Shown one piece after another: positions 1 through 9,949 of a stretch of DNA of 55,809 nucleotides (the stretch's first letter is position 1; each line of letters starts with the position of its first letter). The stretch covers positions 83,970 to 139,778 of the forward strand of contig PBCY01000019.1 of NCBI GenBank assembly GCA_002717245.1. The letters are read 5' to 3'. The position numbers were made by a program, and so were the translations under genes. This stretch comes from Pelagibacteraceae bacterium (GTDB lineage Bacteria; Pseudomonadota; Alphaproteobacteria; GCA-002720895). The notes under the pieces are model-generated. The model ran no database searches. It saw nothing but the letters and a program-made list of their open reading frames with translations, and was not told where the DNA came from.

Positions 1-233
1 CTTGATGCTAGATGAGGAGATATTGGTCTTTTAAAAATGTAAGTTGGTTTATGAAAAATATTTTTTTGATTATATGTTCTATTTTTAATATACAATGTAT
101 CGTTTTCATTTGATGCGCCTGTTTGAATTGGCTTCCAATAATCAAAATTGTATCTTTTAATTAATAACGTTGAAAACAAAGTTTTTCCTACACCTGTATC
201 AGTACCTGTAATAAAAAAACCTTTTTTATTCAT
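1..233 (-). CDS. bioD: Dethiobiotin synthetase, partial (3' end runs off the window)
   Basis: Reverse-strand translation from ATG at 233: MNKKGFFITGTDTGVGKTLFSTLLIKRYNFDYWKPIQTGA...RPISPHLAS; P-loop GTDTGVGKT, WKPIQTG and SPHLA are BioD motifs; followed by bioF. Confidence 0.88.
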   Translation of the reverse strand, partial: MNKKGFFITGTDTGVGKTLFSTLLIKRYNFDYWKPIQTGASNENDTLYIKNRTYNQKNIFHKPTYIFKRPISPHLAS

Positions 234-237
234 AACT

Positions 238-1419
238 CTAAATTCTTTTTAATAATTTTAATGAATAAAACAGTTTTTTTATATCCTTTTCATTATGATT
301 ACTTGTAATAGATATCCTTAATCTTGAAGTATTAGGCGGAACTGAAGGAGGCCTAATTGGAACAACATAAAAGCCTTTTTTTTGTAACTCTTTGGACATT
401 AATATTGTTTTTTTTGTATTGCCAATAATTACAGGTATTATATTAGATTGAGATGTTCCTATATTGAATCCTTCTTTTTTTAATATCTCTCTTAATAAAT
501 ATGAATTTTTTATTAATTTTTTTCTTTCATTTTTTAATTTTGGCATAAGTTTGATAGATGAATATATAGAAGCTAATAAACTAAAAGGCATAGATGTAGA
601 ATAAATAAAGCTAGAACAATTATTAATCAAATAAGATTTTAAAATTTTACTACAGATTACATAAGCACCAAAGCAACCAAATGCTTTACTAAAAGTTCCA
701 GTTACACAATCTATATCTTTGCTAAACTTTAAAGATAAACCAAAACCATTATCTCCATATATTCCAGTCGCATGAGCTTCATCTAGAAATAAAAATGTAT
801 TATATTTTTTTTTTAAAAATACTAACCCTTCAATATCAGCAAAATCTCCGTCCATGCTAAAAACAGATTCTGATAAAATAAATTTAGGGTTATTTTTTAA
901 ATTATTTTTTTTTAATAAATATTCCAAATTATTTAAATCATTATGCTTAAAACGAATAAAGTTAATATTTTTATTTTTACATCCTTCGTAAATACACTGA
1001 TGATTTAGTTTATCTGAAAAAACAAAAGGTTTTCTTTTGAAAATTTTTGAATTAAAAATTGTAGATAATATAGAATAATTTGCCAAATAACCTGTGCTAA
1101 ATATTAAACAAGATTCTGATTTCTTTTTTTTTGCTAAAAAACTTTCTGTTTCTTCATGAAAATCATAATTTCCCGAAACTAATCTTGAAGAACCACTACC
1201 TATACCGTATTTATTTATTATTTTTATTGTTTCATTTTTGATTATTTTATTTTGCGATAGACCTAAATAATCATTTGACGAAAAATTTAATAGTAATTTA
1301 TTCTTATATTTAATCTTATTATCTAATTTGTTTAATTTTTTTAAATATCTATAAGAATTATTTCTCTTTGATTGAGATATTGAATTTAAAAAAAGTTGAT
1401 TAAAATTAATTTTTTTCAT
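238..1419 (-). CDS. bioF: 8-amino-7-oxononanoate synthase (PLP, alpha-oxoamine synthase family)
   Basis: NFSSNDYLGL, GSGSSRLVSGN, ESVFSMDGD, LDEAHATGIYG, GTFSKAFG motifs; next to bioD. Confidence 0.9.
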   Translation of the reverse strand: MKKINFNQLFLNSISQSKRNNSYRYLKKLNKLDNKIKYKNKLLLNFSSNDYLGLSQNKIIKNETIKIINKYGIGSGSSRLVSGNYDFHEETESFLAKKKKSESCLIFSTGYLANYSILSTIFNSKIFKRKPFVFSDKLNHQCIYEGCKNKNINFIRFKHNDLNNLEYLLKKNNLKNNPKFILSESVFSMDGDFADIEGLVFLKKKYNTFLFLDEAHATGIYGDNGFGLSLKFSKDIDCVTGTFSKAFGCFGAYVICSKILKSYLINNCSSFIYSTSMPFSLLASIYSSIKLMPKLKNERKKLIKNSYLLREILKKEGFNIGTSQSNIIPVIIGNTKKTILMSKELQKKGFYVVPIRPPSVPPNTSRLRISITSNHNEKDIKKLFYSLKLLKRI

Positions 1420-1466
1420 TTAATTTCTACGATCTTTTACAATATATATTCTATTAAACTGTGTAT

Positions 1467-1500
1467 TTTTTTTTATACTTTATTTTAAGTATAAAAAAAA
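1467..1500. repeat. Perfect AT-rich inverted repeat (14-bp arms TTTTTTTTATACTT/AAGTATAAAAAAAA, 6-nt loop) in the bioF-hemB divergent gap
   Basis: Read directly from the sequence; function unknown. Confidence 0.55.
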
Positions 1501-1524
1501 TTTTTTGGGATCAAATTTGGGATT

Positions 1525-2535
1525 ATGAATAAAAGGTTTGCTTTAGGAAAGTTTCCTCGAACAAGATTAAGAAGAAATAGGCAATTTCCATGGTCTAGAA
1601 GCTTAGTTTCAGAAACTAATTTAGTTACAGATGACCTAATATTGCCATTATTTGTTACTGAAGGTAAAAAAATCAAAGAAAACATTAGTTCTTTACCTTC
1701 AATAAAAAGATACAGCATAGATAAGTTATTAAAAAAAATTGAAGAAGTTAGTGAATATAAAATTCCTGCTATAGCTCTTTTCCCATATATAGACAAAAAA
1801 ATAAAAACATTTGATGGAAAAGAAGCATTAAACAAAAAAAACCTAATTTGTAGAACAATTAGAGAAATAAAGAAAAATTTTCCAAAAATTGGTTTAATTT
1901 CTGATGTCGCCCTTGATCCATACACAACCCATGGTCATGATGGAATTTTAAAAAATAATTATATTGCAAATGACGAAACTATTGAAATATTGTCTCAACA
2001 AGCGCTTATACAAGCAGAAGCGGGCGCTGATATAATTGCTCCTTCAGATATGATGGATGGAAGAATTGGCATTATTAGAGATACTTTGGATAACGAAGGT
2101 TTTAATAAAACAATAATTTTGTCTTATGCTGCAAAATTTGCATCTAATTTTTATGGACCTTTTAGAGATGCTGTTGGATCATCAAAATCTTTAAATAAAG
2201 CTGATAAAAAGAGTTATCAAATGAGTTATAAAAATTCTAATGAAGCTATTAGAGAGGTTGGGATGGATATAAATGAAGGGGCTGATATGGTAATGGTTAA
2301 GCCAGCTTTACCTTATTTAGATATAATTTATAAAATAAAAAAAAAATTTAATATACCTATTTTTGCTTACCAAGTTAGCGGTGAATTCTCAATGATAAAA
2401 TTTTGTGAAAAAGAAAAAATTATAAACTATGAAGAAACTTTATATGAAACCTTAATAGCAATAAAAAGATCTGGAGCGTCAGCAATTTTTTGTTATGGAG
2501 CACTTGATATTGCTAAAAATTTAAAAAATGAATAA
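1525..2535 (+). CDS. hemB: Delta-aminolevulinic acid dehydratase (porphobilinogen synthase)
   Basis: [65 protein letters not shown]. Confidence 0.95.
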   Translation: MNKRFALGKFPRTRLRRNRQFPWSRSLVSETNLVTDDLILPLFVTEGKKIKENISSLPSIKRYSIDKLLKKIEEVSEYKIPAIALFPYIDKKIKTFDGKEALNKKNLICRTIREIKKNFPKIGLISDVALDPYTTHGHDGILKNNYIANDETIEILSQQALIQAEAGADIIAPSDMMDGRIGIIRDTLDNEGFNKTIILSYAAKFASNFYGPFRDAVGSSKSLNKADKKSYQMSYKNSNEAIREVGMDINEGADMVMVKPALPYLDIIYKIKKKFNIPIFAYQVSGEFSMIKFCEKEKIINYEETLYETLIAIKRSGASAIFCYGALDIAKNLKNE

Positions 2536-3244
2536 ACCAATCAATATATTTAGTAATCTTAATTTTCACCGGTCATTACCTAGACAATGTCCATATATTC
2601 CAGGAAAAAAAGAATACTTGTTATTTACAGATTTAACAAAATTTGTAAATAAGAAAACATTAGAGAAATTAATATCAGAAGGTTTCAGAAGAAGTGAAAA
2701 TATTTTTTATAAACCTAATTGTAAAAATTGTAATTCTTGTATTTCAACTAGAATTATTGTGAAAAATTTTAATCTAACAAAAAAATTTAATAGAATTATA
2801 AAAAAAAACCAAGATATAGAATTTAAAGTCCTTAAACCAAAAACTAATCACGAACATTTTAAATTATTTAAAAATTACTTAAAACTTAGACATAGAAAAG
2901 GTGAAATGTCAGATATGACTTACCTTGATTTTAGAACTATGTTGGAAATTTCTCCAGTTGAAACAAAAATACTGCATTTATATAAAAATTCAGAATTTAT
3001 TGGGGCAATGTTATATGATGTATATGAAAATTCATTCTCTGCTAATTACTCTTTTTATAATCCAAAATATAAAAATAAAAGTTTAGGAACATTTTTAATT
3101 TTGAAATTAATAGAACAAGCAAAAAAAGATAAAAAAAAATATTTATATTTAGGTTATTATATAAAAGAGTGTAAAAAAATGTCTTATAAAGTAAACTTTA
3201 AGCCAATAGAAGTTCTTAAGAAAAAAAATTGGGAAATTTTTTGA
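2528..3244 (+). CDS. bpt: Aspartate/glutamate leucyltransferase (Ate/Bpt family)
   Basis: [66 protein letters not shown]; overlaps the end of hemB by 8 nt. Confidence 0.9.
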   Translation: MNKPINIFSNLNFHRSLPRQCPYIPGKKEYLLFTDLTKFVNKKTLEKLISEGFRRSENIFYKPNCKNCNSCISTRIIVKNFNLTKKFNRIIKKNQDIEFKVLKPKTNHEHFKLFKNYLKLRHRKGEMSDMTYLDFRTMLEISPVETKILHLYKNSEFIGAMLYDVYENSFSANYSFYNPKYKNKSLGTFLILKLIEQAKKDKKKYLYLGYYIKECKKMSYKVNFKPIEVLKKKNWEIF

Positions 3245-4347
3245 AAAGAAAAAAAAATAGAAGAAAATTTTTAAAAAAAACAGTTGCTTTATCAACGGCT
3301 GCAGCAGCTTCATTAATAATTCCAAAAAAATCAATAGCAAAAAAAAAATACAATTGGAAAATGGTTACAACATGGCCAAAAAACTTTCCTGGTCTTGGTA
3401 GCGCTGCTGAAACTTTTGCAAAAATGGTAAATGAGTGTTCTGGCGGTAAAATGAATATAACAGTTTTTGGAGCAGGCGAAATAGTACCAGCTTTTGAAGC
3501 TATGGATGCAGTTTCAAGCGGTGCAATTGAAATGGGACATGGAGGTCCGTATTATTGGAAAGGAAAAGTGACAGCTGCGCAATATCTATCAGCAATACCT
3601 TTTGGTTTAACACCACAAGAACAAAATTCTTGGTTTGAAAAAGGTGGAGGGCAAAAAATAGCTGATGAAATTTATAAAAAAATGGGATGTAAGTTTTTTG
3701 TTTGTGGTAATACAGGGCCTCAAATGGGTGGCTGGTATAATAAAGAAATTAAAAAAATCGAAGATTATCAGGGATTAAAAATGAGAGCTCCTGGTTTAGG
3801 TGGAGAAGTAATCAAAGCTGCAGGCGGAACAGTTGTAAACATACATGGTGGAGAATTACTAACATCAATACAATCAGGAGCTATTGATGCCTTAGAATGG
3901 GTTGGACCATATAATGACTTAGCTTTTGGAATTTATAAAGCAGCAAAATATTATTATTATCCAGGATGGCATGAACCTGCAGCAATTCTAGATTGTTTTA
4001 TAAATTTAAAAAAATGGAATTCATTGCCTGAAGATTTAAAAAAGATTATTTCCTTGTCAGCAAAAGCAGCGACACAACAAATGACAAATGAAATGATTGC
4101 TGGTAATAACGTGGCCTTAGAAACACTTGTTAAAAAACATAAAGTTAAAATAAAACCTTTTCCTGATGAGGTGTTAAAAAAACTTGCCATATTATCTGAA
4201 AAAGTTCTTAATAAATTATCTTCATCTGATGTTTTAAGTAAAAAAGTTTATAAAAGTATTATTAAATTTAGAAATGCTTCAATAAAAAGATCTGAAAATC
4301 AAAAAAAATTCTTAGAAACAAGATATAAATATGTCAAATATAAATAA
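3229..4347 (+). CDS. TRAP transporter solute-binding protein (DctP/TakP-like) with twin-arginine-like signal; TTG start, possibly TTG at 3241
   Basis: [20 protein letters not shown] signal, [44 protein letters not shown]...[25 protein letters not shown]. Confidence 0.88.
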   Translation: MGNFLKRKKNRRKFLKKTVALSTAAAASLIIPKKSIAKKKYNWKMVTTWPKNFPGLGSAAETFAKMVNECSGGKMNITVFGAGEIVPAFEAMDAVSSGAIEMGHGGPYYWKGKVTAAQYLSAIPFGLTPQEQNSWFEKGGGQKIADEIYKKMGCKFFVCGNTGPQMGGWYNKEIKKIEDYQGLKMRAPGLGGEVIKAAGGTVVNIHGGELLTSIQSGAIDALEWVGPYNDLAFGIYKAAKYYYYPGWHEPAAILDCFINLKKWNSLPEDLKKIISLSAKAATQQMTNEMIAGNNVALETLVKKHKVKIKPFPDEVLKKLAILSEKVLNKLSSSDVLSKKVYKSIIKFRNASIKRSENQKKFLETRYKYVKYK

Positions 4348-4699
4348 AATTGAAAATCTTTTATTAAGTTATTGGAATGGTAAAGAAAAACTTTGGAAAG
4401 CTTTCTGGTTAATGGGGTTTGCTTTTCAAATTTTTTTATTATTCTTTTTTATATTTATCATTTACATTGGATCTTTAATCGGACTGTCTTGGTCTATACA
4501 AATAACAATTTTCTTAATATCAATAATATATACAATCTGGATTTATGTTTCGATATGGAATTGCGCTTATAACGTAAAAAAAAAATACTGGGGTCACATT
4601 GCTAGATTTTACATTATATTAAATATAATATTATTCTTTTTATTATATTCAGGGATAATAGAAATAGAATCTTATCAAAATATTATAAAACAATCTTAA
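4331..4699 (+). CDS. Small integral membrane protein, function unknown, downstream of TRAP SBP
   Basis: Three hydrophobic segments; WNCAYNVKKKYWGHIARFYIILNI segment; overlaps the SBP gene end by 17 nt. Confidence 0.65.
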   Translation: MSNINKIENLLLSYWNGKEKLWKAFWLMGFAFQIFLLFFFIFIIYIGSLIGLSWSIQITIFLISIIYTIWIYVSIWNCAYNVKKKYWGHIARFYIILNIILFFLLYSGIIEIESYQNIIKQS

Positions 4700-6066
4700 T
4701 ATAATTTATCAGGCAGCCATAAAGCAATTTGTGGAAATCTTGCAATTAATAAAAGTACAAAAATTTGAATCATTACAAAAGGAATAACACCCTTATAAAT
4801 ATCTATGGTTTTTATAGATTTTGGAGCAATGCCTCTAAAATAAAAAAGAGCAAATCCAAATGGTGGTGTTAAAAAACTTGTTTGGAGATTGACAGCTATC
4901 ATAATTGCAAACCAAAGTGGATTTATATCCATTTGTAAAATTATAGGACCTACAATAGGGATAATAGTAAAAATTATTTGTATGAAATCTAAAAAAAAGC
5001 CTAAAAAAAATATTAAAATCATTAAAAATAACATTGCACCAATTGGTCCACCTGGTAATTCATGAATAAAAGAAGTTAAAATTTCTCTACCTTCTAAACC
5101 TATGAAAACTAAAGAAAAAATTGTGGCACTTATTAAAATTAAGAAAATCATTGAAGTAATTTTTGTAGTATCAAGCATTGCAATAAAAAGATTTTTAAAA
5201 GAAAAACTTTTTTTTAAAATAGTTAAAAATATTGCTCCCATAGCTCCGAATGAGGCGGCTTCGGTTGGTGTAGCAACACCTGCTAAAATTGATCCCAATA
5301 CAAAAAAAATAAGAGATATAGGTAAAATAATTACGCTTAAAAATTTTTTAAAATTAATTTTTTTATTAGAAGAAATTAATGAAGGAGAATAATTAGGCCT
5401 AAAATAAACTATTAAAAGTTGCCAAATACAATATAAAAAAACTAACAATAATCCTGGAACTATGGCGCCTGCAAACAGATCAATTGTGGAAATAGGGTTT
5501 GATGGTATTTTACCTTGCAATAATTGTGATTGACTATAAGCGCCTTGTATAACATCACTTAATAATATTAAAACTATTGACGGTGGTATTATTTGTCCTA
5601 AAGTTCCAGAGGCACATATTAGTCCTGAGGCTAATTTTTTATCATATCCCCATTTAATCATTGTAGGTAAAGTTAATAATCCCATTGTAACTACTGTCGC
5701 TCCAACTATACCTGTTGAGGCTCCTAATAAAGCACCAACAATAATAACGGTAAAACCTAACCCACCTTTAAATTTACCAAATAAATTAGCTATAGTTTCT
5801 AGTAGTTCTTCTGCAATTTTAGATTTTTCTAAAATTAAACCCATAAAAATAAATAATGGAACTGCAACCAAAAGTTCATTTGTCATAGTCCCAAATATTT
5901 TTGATGGAATTAAAGCTAAAAAATCAGGACTTAAAAAGCCTAAATTAGAAGCAATTAATGCAAATAATATTGAAACTCCTGCTAATGTAAAAGCAACTGG
6001 AAAACCAAATAATAAAAAAACAAACGTGGTTGCAAACATTAAAATACTTAGTACTTGAACAGTCAT
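4696..6066 (-). CDS. dctM: TRAP transporter large permease (DctM)
   Basis: FLLFGFPVAFTLAGVSILFA, GASTGIVGATVVTMGLLTLPTM, ASGTLGQIIPPSIVLILL, QTSFLTPPFGFALFYFRG. Confidence 0.93.
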   Translation of the reverse strand: MTVQVLSILMFATTFVFLLFGFPVAFTLAGVSILFALIASNLGFLSPDFLALIPSKIFGTMTNELLVAVPLFIFMGLILEKSKIAEELLETIANLFGKFKGGLGFTVIIVGALLGASTGIVGATVVTMGLLTLPTMIKWGYDKKLASGLICASGTLGQIIPPSIVLILLSDVIQGAYSQSQLLQGKIPSNPISTIDLFAGAIVPGLLLVFLYCIWQLLIVYFRPNYSPSLISSNKKINFKKFLSVIILPISLIFFVLGSILAGVATPTEAASFGAMGAIFLTILKKSFSFKNLFIAMLDTTKITSMIFLILISATIFSLVFIGLEGREILTSFIHELPGGPIGAMLFLMILIFFLGFFLDFIQIIFTIIPIVGPIILQMDINPLWFAIMIAVNLQTSFLTPPFGFALFYFRGIAPKSIKTIDIYKGVIPFVMIQIFVLLLIARFPQIALWLPDKLY

Positions 6067-6070
6067 ATTT

Positions 6071-6613
6071 TTAAAGTTTAAAGAATATTTTTTTTTCTTT
6101 ATTTCTTATTACTAAAATACATCTAAAAATTAATGCAATTGTTTGAGTAAATATTAAAAAACAAAAAAAAATAATAGTTGTTTTGTAAATAAATAAAAAA
6201 GGCAATCCTCCAGCCTCTCTAGATTTTTCTAAACTTAGCCAAGATTTAAAAATATATGGTAGTGAATACTTACTTGTTATAAAAATAAAAGGAAAAATAA
6301 ATAAAAAAGAAAAAAAAATATTTATGTAAGCTTTATATTTTTCATTAAATGTTCTATAAAAAATGTCCACTCTTACATGTCTGTCTTCAAGTAATGCATA
6401 ACTCGAACCAAGTAAAAAAACTAACCCATTCATCCAAATATAGGACTCTTGCATCCACACAAAACCTATATTAAAAAAATACCTTAATAAAGCTACGCAA
6501 AACGCTATTAATGACATAAACAAAACTAACAACGATACATTCTTACCAACAATTAAAGTAATGCTTTCAATTAAAAAGATTATTTTTTTTAAATTAATCA
6601 TGAATTTAAACAA
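6071..6613 (-). CDS. dctQ: TRAP transporter small permease (DctQ)
   Basis: Four-TM protein with WMQESYIWMNGLVFLLGSSYALLEDRHVRVDIFY; upstream of dctM. Confidence 0.9.
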   Translation of the reverse strand: MFKFMINLKKIIFLIESITLIVGKNVSLLVLFMSLIAFCVALLRYFFNIGFVWMQESYIWMNGLVFLLGSSYALLEDRHVRVDIFYRTFNEKYKAYINIFFSFLFIFPFIFITSKYSLPYIFKSWLSLEKSREAGGLPFLFIYKTTIIFFCFLIFTQTIALIFRCILVIRNKEKKIFFKL

Positions 6614-7304
6614 GTATATTTTTTCTACAAAATGGTAACTTTTTATTATTTTTTTTTAAAAATTTTTCTACGAAATATCCTGTTAACGTTATAGCTTGCT
6701 TTAAAGAATCTTTTGATGGTTTAATTTTTTTATTCATTAAAAAATTTGGCAAAGGAAGTAATTTTTCTTTATACTTCTCTCCCTCTAATTTTGAAACTGC
6801 TTTACCAGACTTTGGAGAAATATATATAAGATTATCTTTTCTTCCTGAAACTACACAACTATTTAGATCAAGCCCATAACCAATTTCAGATAATATAAAT
6901 AGCTCCCAAAATACATACTTTATAATCCAATCTTTAGAAAATAAACTTTCTATTAAATTAATTGTTTCTTTATAAATTTTTATTTGTGGATTATTTTTTG
7001 GTAAACTTAAATCAATAATTGAACAAATTGTAAGTAAAGTATTTAACTTATATTTATCATCAAAAAAATTAACACTATTATTTTTAATTAATTCAAATTT
7101 ACAATTCCATAGTTGCTCGTCTAATCTAAAACTTGATTTAATATAAACTCTATTTCCAATTTCATATGTTCCAAAATCCTTTTTTAAAACTCCTTTAACT
7201 AAACCAGAATTTATCCCATGATTTAATGAAAAAAAAGTTACTAATAAAGAGCTTTCTCTATATTTTTTTTTTTTTAAAATAATTCCTTCATCGTTAATTT
7301 GCAT
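6606..7304 (-). CDS. recO: DNA repair protein RecO
   Basis: N-terminal INDEGIILKKKKYRESSLLVTFFSLNHGINSGLVKG and operon context after rnc. Confidence 0.85.
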   Translation of the reverse strand: MQINDEGIILKKKKYRESSLLVTFFSLNHGINSGLVKGVLKKDFGTYEIGNRVYIKSSFRLDEQLWNCKFELIKNNSVNFFDDKYKLNTLLTICSIIDLSLPKNNPQIKIYKETINLIESLFSKDWIIKYVFWELFILSEIGYGLDLNSCVVSGRKDNLIYISPKSGKAVSKLEGEKYKEKLLPLPNFLMNKKIKPSKDSLKQAITLTGYFVEKFLKKNNKKLPFCRKNILV

Positions 7305-7307
7305 TTT

Positions 7308-8000
7308 TCAGAGTAATTTATTTTTAAATATAAAATCTACCATTTTTTTTGCTGCTGCAATTTCAGCATCTTTTATAGTTTTAGATACAGATGAAAACTT
7401 TTTAATTCCTTTTAAATATACTTCTATTTCAAACCTAGGGCTATGCGCGGGTCCTTCTTTTTTTTTTAAAATATATTTTGGAAGATCTAATCCTTTTTTT
7501 TGAGCAACTTCTTGTAATAATGATTTAGGATCTTGAGGTGGTAATATATTTTTAGAAACCTTCTTCTTCCAATGCTTATATATAAATTTTTTTACTGATG
7601 CTAGATTAGAATCTAAGTATATTGCACCTATTAGCGCTTCACACACATCACTTAAAATAGATATATTTTTTTTTAATTTTAAATTTTTTTTTTCTGAATT
7701 GTCTATTTTTAACATTTCTCTAATATTAATTTCATTAGCAACTTCTAATAAAGTTTGCTTAGAAACTAAATTTGACAATCTTTTTGATAACGCTCCTTCA
7801 TTTTCATTAGGATATTTAATGAACAAGTGTTCGGATATTACAAGAGATAGAACCCTGTCACCTAAGAACTCTAATCTTTCATAATTTAAATTCTTTTTAT
7901 TACTAAAACTTGAATGAGTAAGTGCTAAATTAATTAATTCTTTATTTTTGAATTTATAATTTATTTTTTTTTCAAATTCATCAGTTTTCATAATAATCAT
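7308..8000 (-). CDS. rnc: Ribonuclease III
   Basis: LALTHSSFSNKKNLNYERLEFLGDRVLSLVISEHL, SDVCEALIGAIYLD, dsRBD at C-terminus. Confidence 0.96.
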   Translation of the reverse strand: MIIMKTDEFEKKINYKFKNKELINLALTHSSFSNKKNLNYERLEFLGDRVLSLVISEHLFIKYPNENEGALSKRLSNLVSKQTLLEVANEINIREMLKIDNSEKKNLKLKKNISILSDVCEALIGAIYLDSNLASVKKFIYKHWKKKVSKNILPPQDPKSLLQEVAQKKGLDLPKYILKKKEGPAHSPRFEIEVYLKGIKKFSSVSKTIKDAEIAAAKKMVDFIFKNKLL

Positions 8001-8784
8001 TTATTTTTTTATTTAAAACTTTTCCAATTCTATTAAATCTTATTCTCCATTTCCAAAATTTTGTTATACCAAAATTTTTTTTATCTAATGAAAAAAATAT
8101 TATTTCTGCTTTCCCAACTAAATTTTCAAATGGTACAAATCCAACATAGTTCAATACTCTACTATCTATAGAATTATCTCTATTATCGCCCATTAAAAAA
8201 AAATTATTATCAGGAACAATATATTCTATAGTGTTATCACCTGGGCCATCATCTCCTTTTAATTCTCTAATAATATGTTTTCTTCCATTTGGTAAAATTT
8301 CAACATAGTCAAAATTACTCAAATAATTATTATAAATTTTATTGTATGATTGTTCTATATTTTCCCTTTTAACTATTTTATCATTTATATAAAGAAATCC
8401 TTCTTGAACTTTAATTGTATCACCGGGCAAACCTATTAATGTTTTTACATAATCAGTCTTGTTATCATTCGGCGTTTTAAATACAACGACATCGCCTCTT
8501 TTTGGTTTCTTTTTTAAAATTCTACCTTTAATTAATGGTAAAGATAAAGGCAAAGAATGCTTGCTGTATCCGTATTTATACTGAGATACAAATATAAAAT
8601 CACCAATTAAAAGCGTTGGTATCATAGAACCAGAAGGAATTGTAAATGGTTGAAAAAAAAATGTTCTAATAAATAAAGCTATTAAACCTGCTGATACTAT
8701 AATTTTAAAAGCTTCCCGTTTACTTTCACTTGTAAAAATAATATATAAAACTAAAAGAAGTAATAAAATAATTGATAACTGCAT
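7981..8784 (-). CDS. lepB: Signal peptidase I
   Basis: FTIPSGSMIPTLLIGDFIFVSQYKYG, KRGDVVVF, YVKTLIGLPGDTI, FFLMGDNRDNSIDSR. Confidence 0.96.
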   Translation of the reverse strand: MQLSIILLLLLVLYIIFTSESKREAFKIIVSAGLIALFIRTFFFQPFTIPSGSMIPTLLIGDFIFVSQYKYGYSKHSLPLSLPLIKGRILKKKPKRGDVVVFKTPNDNKTDYVKTLIGLPGDTIKVQEGFLYINDKIVKRENIEQSYNKIYNNYLSNFDYVEILPNGRKHIIRELKGDDGPGDNTIEYIVPDNNFFLMGDNRDNSIDSRVLNYVGFVPFENLVGKAEIIFFSLDKKNFGITKFWKWRIRFNRIGKVLNKKINDYYEN

Positions 8785-8790
8785 AATAAA

Positions 8791-9189
8791 TTATTTTTTT
8801 TGTAAGCTTATTATAACATTAGAAATTACATAATCTCTTTCGTCAGAAATAGTAACGTTGATCTTGGTTGTATAACCATTTGGAGTTTTTGTTTTTAAAA
8901 AACTTTTTACTCTTTCACTCAAATCAATAAATGGTTTTCCATTTTTTTCACTTTTTAAGGAAATATCTTTAAATGAAATCTCTTTATTAAAACCTGTGCC
9001 AACAGCTTTAACAAAAGCTTCCTTAGTTGCAAATGATTTTGCTAATTTGTTTGCTTGATATAATTTTTTTTTATTTTTTTTAATTTCATCATTTGATAAA
9101 ATCTTTTTTATAAAAATATTACCATACTTATTTAATACTTTCTCTACTCGTGATATTTTTAAAAGATCTATGCCTGTTCCTAATATCAT
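8791..9189 (-). CDS. acpS: Holo-[acyl-carrier-protein] synthase
   Basis: ILGTGIDLLKISRVE, KLAKSFATKEAFVKAVGTGF. Confidence 0.95.
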   Translation of the reverse strand: MILGTGIDLLKISRVEKVLNKYGNIFIKKILSNDEIKKNKKKLYQANKLAKSFATKEAFVKAVGTGFNKEISFKDISLKSEKNGKPFIDLSERVKSFLKTKTPNGYTTKINVTISDERDYVISNVIISLQKK

Positions 9190-9192
9190 GTT

Positions 9193-9945
9193 TTATGCCG
9201 ATTTAAGATAAAAACTTTTTTTTCTAGAACTGTCAATTATTTTTCTCATTTTCAAAATAGACTGTTTCAATCCATCAAAAATGGATTCTCCTATAATAAA
9301 ATGACCAATATTAAGCTCTGTAATTTCATTAATTTTAGCAATTTCTTTTACATCATTATATTTTAAACCATGTCCTGCATGACATTCTAATTTGTTATTT
9401 TTAGCAAAATTTGCAGATTTTTTTATTTGTATAAATTCTTTTTTTTTGTTCTTTTTGTTATCACAAAATTCACCAGTATGTAATTCAACTGATGAGGCTT
9501 TTAACTCCTTGCAAACGCCTATTTGTTTTAAACAAGGATCAATAAACAAACTTACCTTAATATTATAATTTTGAAGCTTTGTTATAATTAAAGAAATTTT
9601 CTTTTTATTTCTTATTACATTTAATCCTCCTTCAGTAGTAATTTCTTTTCTTTTTTCTGGAACTAAACATACTCTCTTCACTTTTGAATTAATTGCAATT
9701 TTTAGCATTTCCTTTGTTGGGGCCATCTCAAGATTTAAAGGTATTCTTAATTTTCTAACTAATTTTTTTATATCAATATCAGAAATATGTCTTCTATCTT
9801 CTCTTAAATGAGCTGTTATATTATCAGCGCCAGCGCTTTGGGCTATTAAAGCAGCTTTAATTGGATCAGGATGTAACCCTCCTCTAGCGTTTCTAATAGT
9901 TGCAACATGATCTATATTTATTCCTAATTTTAATTTTGAAGCCAT
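9193..9945 (-). CDS. pdxJ: Pyridoxine 5'-phosphate synthase
   Basis: KLGINIDHVATIRNARGG, GADNITAHLREDRRHI, NLEMAPT, ELHTGEF, CHAGHGLKYNDV, LNIGHFIIGESIF. Confidence 0.97.
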   Translation of the reverse strand: MASKLKLGINIDHVATIRNARGGLHPDPIKAALIAQSAGADNITAHLREDRRHISDIDIKKLVRKLRIPLNLEMAPTKEMLKIAINSKVKRVCLVPEKRKEITTEGGLNVIRNKKKISLIITKLQNYNIKVSLFIDPCLKQIGVCKELKASSVELHTGEFCDNKKNKKKEFIQIKKSANFAKNNKLECHAGHGLKYNDVKEIAKINEITELNIGHFIIGESIFDGLKQSILKMRKIIDSSRKKSFYLKSA

Positions 9946-9949
9946 TTAC

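Noticed and set aside
1485-1925. 146-aa minus-strand ORF antisense to hemB
   Set aside because: Overlaps a strongly supported gene; low-complexity hydrophobic translation typical of antisense of AT-rich coding DNA.
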